Assembly (NCBI GenBank): GCA_963680875.1
Contig: OY804588.1
Location: 81,926,829 to 81,990,828 of the forward strand
Reading direction: 5' to 3'
DNA: 64,000 nt
Source of the DNA: Bathymodiolus brooksi
Taxonomy: Eukaryota; Mollusca; Bivalvia; Mytilida; Modiolidae
Part shown: in pieces, positions 55,666 through 64,000 of the stretch
How the letters are laid out: each line of letters begins with the position of its first letter
How positions within the stretch are numbered: the first letter of the stretch is position 1
Made by a program: the position numbers and the translations under genes
The notes under the pieces: generated by a model
What the model was told of the DNA's origin: nothing
Databases searched by the model: none
Seen by the model: only the letters and a program-made list of their open reading frames with translations

Positions 55666-56135
55666 TTTACACCCTGACATGCTCATATAATATTTTTCAC
55701 CTTTTCAATCTTATCCAATCTCTTTGCATTATTATTTTCAGGTAAATTGTGTAGCTTTCAACTACATGCTTACATACATTTTGTTCTCCCTCAATGTATA
55801 AATAATTCTCACAAGTGTAAAATTTAAATCAGCATGCATATATAGTTTTTGTCATATTTGTAAGTTCTTCATAGGAAACAGATTAAAAAAAGCATTTGCT
55901 TGTTTCTGAATCCTATTGTACAATTGCTATATTGTTCTGTTTATATATGTCAGTTATACCAATGAAATATGTTTATACTAACGAAACTCAGTAACGGTTA
56001 ACATAGTCATGCCGGCGATAGTGAATTTTCGAAATGATGACTTCAACATAAAAATACTAAATAGATGTATTACATTCAGAGGAGGATGAGTATATGTATA
56101 GTAAGTTTAGACGACAGTGATGCTCATCATTATAT

Positions 56136-56372
56136 CTAAGGTTTAATACATATTCTAACATGACGTCCTCTTTCGCCTTTGTAGACAATCGAGCGATTTA
56201 TCGATGGTATAATCTCATTCGCACATGCGCCTGTGAATGTGACTGACTTTTCCATTGGCAGCATAAATTGTGTGCGACATGTTCCGCAAACGTAAATATA
56301 AATTACAACCTTCCAATCAAAGTATACTACCGTATTTGTACTCTTAGACATATCAGAATCGAAATAAATCAT
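56136..56372 (-). CDS. Small conserved frame, copy in TLR-C block
   Basis: The 78-codon partner of the frame at 30229-30465, same length and ends (MIYFDSDMSKS.., ..RICIKP). Differences include K to T in the CGKC pair, which becomes CGTC. Function unknown. Confidence 0.3.
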   Translation of the reverse strand: MIYFDSDMSKSTNTVVYFDWKVVIYIYVCGTCRTQFMLPMEKSVTFTGACANEIIPSINRSIVYKGERGRHVRICIKP

Positions 56373-57175
56373 GGAAGCCAGAATATGCTTTGAGCTTTAA
56401 CATGGGTTGGTGCCTATTAGTAAATGTTATCCATCGCCTCTGGCTCGGGATAAAATACTAATATCCACCAATCCATGTTAAAACTCAAAACACATTCTGG
56501 TTTCCATGATTTATTTCTTAAACATCAGACAACCATTGTGTAAAACTGAGAATGCAAAATAAAATACAAACAAAAACAATAACAAAAAACTAATTCCAAC
56601 AAATACAACAATACAAAACAAAAAATAAAATAAAACTTCCACCTTCTTATTTACTACTAGATGGGTTTTCAAAGTGTAAATTATTCAGTGATGGAAAACC
56701 CGAATTTCTTCCTTAGACTAAATGCATGACCAAACATATAGACACAACAATAGATACACTGAATAATACAATCATAAAAGAAGGAAATAACCCAAATACA
56801 AGATGTGTTTTCTTATTATGTATATTTAGGTACTGAGTTCCGTATTGTGATGTCCGTTACGATTTCCTCATCACAACGATGTTCGGTTCGTCTTTACTCT
56901 CAGTTGTTTGTAGTAGGGCTCATGTCTTATTTACGTTATTGTGTTTGTTTGCGAATAGTGGTATCCAGCACATAGTGTTTTATTTTTATATTTTTTTTTT
57001 GGGGGGGGTTTGTTTTTGTTATTTTTTTGGGGGGGAGGTTTCGTCTTGTGTACCCTATGTAGCAGTTTCTCTAGATTGTCCTATTTTGATTGCCTCTTCG
57101 TTATGCGTATTCTCTAACGTTTATGTATATTTATTTCAGAACAATAGACGTAACAAAATGGCTCATTGAATGCGG

Positions 57176-57403
57176 TTATATGTCTTTTTTAAATAACCAA
57201 TAGTATATCTGTACAGACGTTGAAAAATTACGATTTTGATTTTTATGTGTGTCGTCATTTTGTGGAACTTCATTATTATAAAGTCGCACTGGTCTATTTC
57301 GGTTTCCTTGCGCATATACGAAATAACATTCGCTAACGAAAAATTTTATAAAATAGCCGACAAGATACATGTAAGCAAATTCTAGATCTACAACGCTTTT
57401 CAT
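57176..57403 (-). CDS. Small frame with hydrophobic start, copy in TLR-C block
   Basis: The partner of 31287-31502: a hydrophobic leader ending FFVSECYFVYA, then QGNRNRPVRLYNNEV. The C-terminal ~13 residues differ because of a one-base length change. Function unknown. Confidence 0.25.
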   Translation of the reverse strand: MKSVVDLEFAYMYLVGYFIKFFVSECYFVYAQGNRNRPVRLYNNEVPQNDDTHKNQNRNFSTSVQIYYWLFKKDI

Positions 57404-57466
57404 GTGTATCTTTTCTTCAATGTTCTGAAAATTTGATGGAATCTTACAGTAAAGGGAGTGGTTGCG

Positions 57467-58617
57467 AGTGGTAGAAAGTGATCAATTTTAGTCACCCTAA
57501 ATTCCTAGGTCCTCAGGGTCCAGGATGGCGGTCAAAAGGGAATCCTCAACAATAGCAGAAAAACCCTAAGACTAAAAATAGAAAATCCCACCCACCGATT
57601 CGAAGTCATAATAAGGTGTGTAATATAATCCGATTAAAGGTATGCAGTGCATTGCGTCATATTTCGACCAACGATAGTTTTGCATATATAAAACAAGACA
57701 TATTATTTTAGTTTGGTTAGTTATCAAACACATGCCTACAAATGTTAGAATGTGATTTAATTTTCATCAATCTAAACATCGATATTATAATGTCAAATTA
57801 TTACAATGTGAATTATTTTGAATGAATCTACCGAGATTAAGTTGTCCAAAAAGGATTAACTTCGGAAAATTATACTCTCGGGGATTAAGTTGTGAAAATA
57901 AGGATTAATATTGAAAGACATATACAATCCTGCACACAAATCCGTTTAAGGACAGATCGTTTGCTCGATACATACGTGTGCAGCGCATTGCTTCATATTT
58001 CGACCGATGAAAGTTCTGTCGGTGTGTTTGTTCGATGAGAGTGGGGGAGATAACTAAATGTGTATGTTCAAAGGGAAGTAATTATATGCTTCCAGTATGG
58101 TTAAACGTATTCAAAGGGAAGTAACTCTGAGCATATCAAAACGACACGATTTCGTTCGTAACATTTATTACGTATAATAATTTCTATAATAAAGACACGG
58201 CAATGCTTGACAATATACAATAATCGTCTTAACACGATTTCGTCCGTTTATTAAGTACAATACATTCTATAATGGGGACATTTACCAAGACAATGCACGA
58301 CAAAATACAGTTCGATTCTTTATTAAGATCCATGCATTCTATCATAACGACAATTACAATGCATGACGATATACAATGTTAACAATTAGATCTTAAAATT
58401 TTGTCCTCGTTTCCTTTTAAATCAACGATGGAAAAGTCTTTCAATATGTCCGCCAGCTTCATTCCTCGATGTCTCCGTTTGAAGTAGTACAGGCAATGCA
58501 GTCCACATGTGTCGGTGTCGTCGGGCTGTTTTTGACACGAACAGTAGTTGTATTCCGGTCGTTGACGATCAGGACGTTGGCGAAAGGGCGGTGATACGAT
58601 TACGGTCGCACGTGTCT
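57467..58617 (+). mobile_element. Truncated Polinton copy (left arm only)
   Basis: Begins AGTGGTAG after the same GTTGCG as the full element, with the same neighbouring sequence, so it is a duplicate of that insertion and not a new one. It contains the left inverted repeat, including the ~85 bp lost from the block-A copy, and part of the inverted protease (about 58375-58617). Some 100 bp are deleted near 58605. It is cut off where the TLR-D repeat block begins. It has no second target duplication. Confidence 0.8.
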
Positions 58618-60135
58618 GTATTCTTCAATACAAAATTCTTCATTAGAGGGAAAAACTTCCCTGTGTTGTAGCAATGGTAAAGTATGGAATATTGTTGAGC
58701 AATAAATCACCTATTAAAGCCGGCACTTAATGAATGAATATAGCAACATCCTGTAGAAAAGTTAACTTCCGTTTAAATCACATATCAAAGCTGGTTCAAC
58801 TAGGAAACATCAACACGACGCGGTTCATCTTCTGAAAAATTAAAAGCAAAACATCATTGTACAGTGTTCAGTATGAGTATGGTTACGTATAGTATACTTC
58901 TAAAACTGAATTAAATATTGTTCCACTGTCTTCAGTATGAAGAGTGCAGTTCATGTACATATCACATTCAATCCTCATTCGTGGTTTTTCATCGCCCTTG
59001 AAACAAGAACAACACAACGGGTGCATTTCATACACATAATTTCCAAACTACATGCACAATGTGTTCCTTATTCATGGCTTTTCATCACGTACGACGGGTG
59101 TCACTAGTGGAACAGAAAATGCTTACCCTCAGTGGATATAAGGATTTGTATATATGGATATCGTCTTGCTCAATATTTAGATTTCTGTTTAGATCAATAT
59201 TTCTCCTTTTGTACTTTTTCTATTTGAACATTGTGTTGTCTGTCGATTTACGGTTTCTGATTACCCCTTTAAATTTGACATCGTCAAGCTTTTCGTAGGG
59301 GCACGCCCAAGCAATGCGTTCTTCTCAATCAACGAATTCGGCTGATTTTACAAACCAGTTTTAATATATCAAAACATCTACCGATTATAACCAGAAACGC
59401 GTCGTGCGCACTAAATTTAACATCTACTTTTTCATTACTATCACATGGGTCGATACCTCTGCTGGTGGACCATTAGTTCCCGAGATTATCACCCGCCCAG
59501 AAGTCAGTGTTTCGGCACTGACATGGCTTATTAGATATATTTATTATTGAAATTTACAGTTCTTAAATATGCAATTACTACCAAAACTCAGGTTCTCCTC
59601 CCTTAGACATAGGTGACCTTAGACCATTTTGGCCATCCTGTTTAGGCCCTTTAGTTTTATTGTTCTCAAACACTTTCAAATATTTGCCTTTCCAATCTTT
59701 TGATTTTTAGCGTATCTGATGAAGGTCATTCCTAAATTTGATATCTACGGTTTTTATTTTTTTCCACAACTATTAATAACTGAATAAAATCACTAACAAA
59801 GTACTGTTTAAATTAAATATTTCCCTGTTTATTGTCATCGGGGTAATTATTTTACAAATTTTGTGCATTTTTTGGAAAATTTAGTAGATTTCCCTTTAAA
59901 ATAATATTTCTTTACTTTATTCTTCAATACAACAATGTTCATAGGAACGAATATCTTCCCTGTGTTGTAGCGATGGTAAAGTATTTCTTTAATTTTTAAT
60001 TTCTTTAAAGTATATAATACGTAAATATGTATATGTTTTTGTTGTTTCTTTTTACATCAATATACAAATCCAAAAGATGTACAAAATTTGTAAAAAAAAT
60101 CAACCCGATGACAATATTATTATACGTAAATATGT
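58618..60135 (+). repeat. Upstream repeat block of TLR-D, part 1
   Basis: The junction with the broken Polinton is at about 58618. It holds fragments matching 50.9 kb and 37.9 kb, then the mussel-type repeat at about 59090-59290, the 'ACCGATTATAACCAGAAACG' segment near 59378 and 'AACAAAGTACTGTTTAAATT' near 59794. No gene is seen. Confidence 0.6.
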
Positions 60136-60139
60136 ATAT

Positions 60140-60490
60140 GCACATAGCGTGATAGGGCGTGCTCACCTCGAGTCCGGCAGATCGTGAGTTCGAGCCCCGT
60201 TCGGGTCAAACCAAAGATAAAATTGGTATTTGTTTCTTCTCCGCTAAGCAAAAGAAAAGGAGTAAAGGCAAATGCTGGTTGGCTCGGAATCAGATTAATA
60301 TGTCCGAATAGAGCGACATGTCTAACCGTGGACTGTTGTTTCAATGAGCTAGCACCATAAAAATCCAACCCAGCGTGTTGGTCTAGAATAAAGCGACCTC
60401 ATCACCATCTCATTGAAAATTAACTTGTTCTCGCCATGATATTGTTGAACAATTGCTGACGTGGCGTTAAACAACAATCACTCACTCACT
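60140..60490 (+). repeat. Type-1 SINE, uninterrupted
   Basis: Head 'GGGCGTGCTCACCTCGAGTC', B box 'GAGTTCGAGCCCCGTTCGGG', tail 'GTGGCGTTAAACAACAATCA'. At 60393-60416 it carries the single, unduplicated target site of the retroelement found in block A. Confidence 0.75.
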
Positions 60491-62465
60491 CATATCGTGA
60501 TAGGTATTAAATAATTGACCTCATGGACCAGATCATCCACAGTAATATATGAGTAACACGATAGGTGTCCTATAAGAAGCAGAAACTGCTTACCCCCGAC
60601 GAGCACATGGATTCATCTTCGGTTTTTATTTTTACTTATTTTTATATTTTTCTTTATTTTTATTTTTTTTTGGTGAGTCCGTGATGCTCATACTTTTTAG
60701 TTTTTTGTGTTGTCCAACTATGTGTATTTACGTTCTGAGTTCCGTGTTGTAATTTCGACTACGGTTTCCACATAAAACGATTTTCACAATGTATCTACTC
60801 GGTATTACTTTCGCATATATACACTTGACAAACAAAACCTCCGTTCAAATACCAACTTTAAATGCTTTCATTTTCTTTTAACTACATATTTTATTGTTTG
60901 TTAACGATTGGGAGTTCCCGTCATTAATCTAGCTGGAATATTGGTTCATGCAACGCTTAATAGTAAATCAACAATTTATTCCGCCACTTATTGAGTAAAT
61001 ATAAAAACATCCTATGCAAAAGTTCATATCCAACTAACTGTATCGGTGGTGTACTTGTTAGCGTGCTCATGTCGAACGCGGTAGATCGTTGTTTCGAGTA
61101 CCAGTTGAGTCAAGCAAAACACTATAAAATTGGCATTTGTTGCTTCCCCATTAAGCATGCATCATTAAGGAATAAGAGCAAAGACTGGTTGGTTCGGAAT
61201 CAAAATATACGTGCTAAAGTCCAGTTATATTTCTTTTTACTGACTGTTGTTTCAGTTAGTTTGCATAATGAACATCCAGATAAGCGTGTTGGTCTAGAAC
61301 ATCATTAACTCAGTGAAATGTAACTTGCTGTCGTTAGGATATAGCTGATAAATTGTTCACTTGGTGTTAAACAACAATCACCCACTCACTCATATCAAAA
61401 CAAAATGTCAAACTATAGATTGTCTTCCAGAATTATTGTTGGTCGCTCTTGTTCTGTAGATCTAGTTTTGCTAAAATAGAAAACGTCAAAATGAAGGTTC
61501 ATTTTTCTGCAAAATCTTTATTCACGACTTATTACCGGGTTTATAACTAGGTTAACACGACGGATGTCACTAGTGGAGCAGGAACTGCTTACCCTTCTGG
61601 GGCACTTGAGTTCACCCCCGGTTTTTAGTGGGGTTCGTGTTACTCGATACTTAGTTTTATATGTATGCTTTGTAGATCGTTGTTTGTCCTTTTGTACTTT
61701 TTCTTTTGGCCATTGTGTTGACTGTTCTTCTTAGATATACGGATTCTAATTACCCCTTTGGTATCTTGAAACTCTCCTTATAATTGTGCAGTGTTCAGTC
61801 AGTGTGTGTAGGGTATTGTTAAGCATACTTCTATATTGTATGACGAGTGCTTACCATGCGTGCACCCTGGATTTTGTTTTTGTGGATTTCCTGTTGTTCA
61901 ATGTTTAGATTTCTGTGTAGGATTTTGCAGGTCATCATTTTTCCTTTCGGCCACCATTGCATCATCTTCTTCGGTTAATGGCTTCTGGTTTCCGGTTTGA
62001 AATATAAAAACTTTACTTAACAGATTTTGCTGGAGATAATCGTCATAATTTTATATCGCTTTACAATTTTATTGCCGACTCTATTAGGACATATACAACA
62101 CACAAATATCAAGTTGACGACCTATTTGTACTACTATCTAATGACTATTCCGAACAAACGTCTTATGTTATTAAGCGAGTTCATCTAGAAATAGTATATG
62201 ATTGATTGATTGATTGATTATTGTTTAATATCCAGCTAGCAGTATTTCAGCTATATTCGGGAGGAGTACAAGTTCAATAATATATAAAACAATATAGAAA
62301 TTAGGGAAGAGATGGGCTAATCAGGGCAACAAAGACTTTTGACTTATATTAAACAAGTATGGAGAGTTGGATAGGAAAGAAACATGTAGTCATTTGTAGC
62401 GTCTACATTGCGCCTGCTGATATCGTGGCAGTCTCAAAACACGCTACCCACCATGGTTCACTGAA
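60491..62465 (+). repeat. Upstream repeat block of TLR-D, part 2
   Basis: A SINE at about 61045-61395 has an intact head ('TTAGCGTGCTCATGTCGAAC') that shows the empty LINE site. A mussel-type repeat lies at about 61560-61770 and a second piece near 61850-61950. Order as in blocks A and B. No gene is seen. Confidence 0.6.
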
Positions 62466-62666
62466 ATGCTTCCCCTAATGATAGGACTTACTCTATCCTC
62501 CACATGGGGAGGCACTGTGGATTTGAGTCATGAGAACCTCACCAGTATCCATTATCCCACTTGCAAAGAGTTCTACTTTGAAATACCTTTGTGGTTAAGA
62601 ACTAGCTTGTCACCATGTCAGTGCCGAAGAACTGACTACTTAGCGGATGAAACCCTCGACACCTAA
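62466..62666 (+). pseudogene. Relic LRR N-terminal frame upstream of TLR-D
   Basis: A 66-codon frame: MLPLMIGLTLSSTWGGTVDL, SHENLTSIHYPTC, FEIPLWLRTSLSPCQC, DETLDT stop. It keeps the most LRR-like wording of the three copies (NLTSIHYPTC..EIPLWL). Same size and position as the copy before TLR-B. Confidence 0.4.
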
Positions 62667-62879
62667 TTAAAATGTGATCTCCGCATTTGCTCCGTATTTT
62701 ATATCGGCTGTTTACTAGTCGCTCGTGGGAGATATAAAAACGTTCGTATAGGGATCGTCTTATGGGGTCAACTTGAATGCATTAAAATTTGACCAATCAG
62801 AGACTCTTATACAACATTCAATAGACAACATAAGCATATGCGTTTAGACCCCTAGGGATTGTTTTTAGATCTTAGATGT

Positions 62880-63110
62880 TAATGTTTGTTTGTTTGTTTG
62901 ATTGTGCTTAACGCCACTCTCAATAATATTTCTGTTTTATCGTGGCGGTCAGTTTTATCGGTGAAGGAAACCGGAGTGCCCGGAGAAAGCCAACTGTCGC
63001 AAGTCACCTACCAACTTTATCATATAATGTTATACACCTCACCCTGATCGAGATTCGAGCTCATAACATCAATGGTGAAAGGCACTGATTGCATACGATC
63101 ACTGCCATGA
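62880..63110 (-). repeat. Antisense type-2 SINE upstream of TLR-D
   Basis: Inverted SINE as before TLR-A and B. It keeps the part lost in B but lacks about 25 bp near its tRNA-like head (63093). Confidence 0.8.
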
Positions 63111-63163
63111 CTTCCCCTAGATTTTAATTAATATAAATCCGATGATTTATTTTGTAGATTGTG

Positions 63164-64000
63164 ATGGTGGAGGTACACTTAATATGTATCTTGTCATTGC
63201 CGATGTTACTTCCTGTTGCGTTAGAATATGAATGTAAATACGAGTATGAACATGACAGGCTAGTAGCTAATTGCAAAGGATTAAACTTGACATCTGTTCC
63301 GCAGAATCTCAGTGTTAACATTGTCGGTTTAGACTTATCCGAAAATAACATTAACAAAATAATTAATGATTCGTTTGCAAAGTATCGAAATCTGGTCACG
63401 CTAAGCCTCAATGAAAACAAAATCAACGAAATACAAGAGAATGGGTTCTCAGGTCTGGGAAATCTAAAGGAATTATATATGTCAGAGAACAATGTAAGTA
63501 TTTCGTCAGAAAATGGCGTCAATATTCTTAAGGATATTAAAGGGATAGAAATTTTGGATATTGGTTTTAACGAACACTACAACTCAGCACCGTATATATA
63601 TCCAGACAAGGAATTTCAGTATCTGACACAGCTTCGAAGTCTTTATATAGACTTGCATTCTATTCCTGTATTTGGTGAAGGGTTTAAAGACCTCAAATTG
63701 GCCGCAGTATACTTTAGACGATGTCGTATTCACCAACTGAAAAACTCTACGTTCAAAAATCTTCCAAATACTATAATAGAAATAGAATTATCAGATTGTT
63801 TCCATGTCGATCTTAAGCATATTGAAATCGGATTGTTCAGTCCATTTCCGTCTTTGACTTCTCTCGACATGTCCTCGACACAAATTTCCCTTGTAAAGGG
63901 ATTGGAATTGTTGTACCCGTTTAGATACAAAAATATGACAAAAATTAACCTCAGCGACATGAAAACTCCCAGGTCAAACTCGATATCAATATTATATGCC
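63164..64000 (+). CDS. Toll-like receptor D, 5' part (cut by window end)
   Basis: Open from ATG 63164 to the window end (279 codons). Signal peptide MVEVHLICILSLPMLLPVAL, N-cap EYECKYEYEHDRLVANCKGL, then LRRs (IVGLDLSENNINKI, KELYMSENNVSI). It has both the conserved ATG and the AG acceptor-like site 7 bases upstream, the combination that A and B have each lost in part. No stop or frameshift is seen so far. Ectodomain wording near nt 63560-63590 (GFNEHYNSAP) differs from A, B and C. TIR and membrane parts lie beyond the window. Confidence 0.85.
   Translation, partial: MVEVHLICILSLPMLLPVALEYECKYEYEHDRLVANCKGLNLTSVPQNLSVNIVGLDLSENNINKIINDSFAKYRNLVTLSLNENKINEIQENGFSGLGNLKELYMSENNVSISSENGVNILKDIKGIEILDIGFNEHYNSAPYIYPDKEFQYLTQLRSLYIDLHSIPVFGEGFKDLKLAAVYFRRCRIHQLKNSTFKNLPNTIIEIELSDCFHVDLKHIEIGLFSPFPSLTSLDMSSTQISLVKGLELLYPFRYKNMTKINLSDMKTPRSNSISILYA

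Larger units (their letters stand above)
54005..57460 (+). repeat. Duplicate of the TLR-A 3' block
   Basis: Follows 28172-31560 in order: SINE tail (54062-54135), antisense mussel-type repeat (about 54955-55170), LINE remnant (55200-55665), small frames and inverted repeat, then the Polinton junction. Small length changes separate the copies, e.g. block A lacks about 14 bp near 28746 that are present at 54578-54592. No extra gene is seen. Confidence 0.8.

Overview
The window looks like nuclear DNA of a marine bivalve mollusc, plausibly a mytilid mussel. The evidence is AT-rich DNA with spliced genes, many tRNA-derived SINEs ending in the molluscan 'TGGCGTTAAACACCA'-type tail, a dispersed repeat around 'CACTAGTGGAACAG..ACTGCTTACCCT' that I associate with mussels, and an expanded Toll-like receptor family. 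The assignment rests on recognition, not on a search. There is no bacterial-style operon, rRNA gene or CRISPR array.

Positions 1-19600. Most of this stretch is one multi-exon gene on the minus strand, read from 17528 down to 4394. I could chain ten exons (two of 1.7 and 1.5 kb, seven of 60-99 bp, one terminal), and all nine introns are phase 1. The product belongs to an unnamed, probably transposase-derived family. The second large exon carries two in-frame stops. Its introns hold a 659-bp MITE with a 5-bp target duplication, a 3.8-kb Helitron-like element containing about nine tandem copies of a ~310-bp unit, and several SINEs. Two small exons of another possible minus-strand gene lie at 2421-2755.

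Positions 19600-64000. This is a tandem, segmentally duplicated cluster of four plus-strand Toll-like receptor genes: TLR-A (about 25.7-28.2 kb), TLR-B (42.9-45.4 kb), TLR-C (51.6-54.0 kb, a pseudogene) and TLR-D (from 63.2 kb, cut by the window end). Each intact copy sits in the same frame of repeats: SINEs, mussel-type repeats, a decayed leucine-rich-repeat N-terminal reading frame 500-800 bp upstream, an antisense SINE just before the coding region, and a SINE tail just after the stop. The blocks after TLR-A and TLR-C are copies of each other over about 4.5 kb, so the cluster grew by block duplication followed by deletions.

Mobile DNA in the cluster. A 4420-bp Polinton/Maverick-type element (31566-35985) has AG...CT ends, a perfect 6-bp target duplication and inverted repeats of about 1.3-1.4 kb that contain the viral-type cysteine protease, so the protease is present twice, facing opposite ways. 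Its centre holds a frame-shifted packaging ATPase and a small capsid-associated-like gene, and it has no polymerase or integrase. A truncated copy at 57467-58617 shares the same insertion junction, so the block was duplicated after insertion. A Penelope-like retroelement (21695-22896) has a perfect 24-bp target duplication, and its empty site survives in two paralogous blocks. A second, older copy lies at about 47740-49066. A perfectly phased 32 x 20-bp minisatellite lies at 37201-37840.

The genes do not form a pathway together. The biological theme is an innate-immune receptor cluster being duplicated, diversified and broken in a repeat-saturated region.
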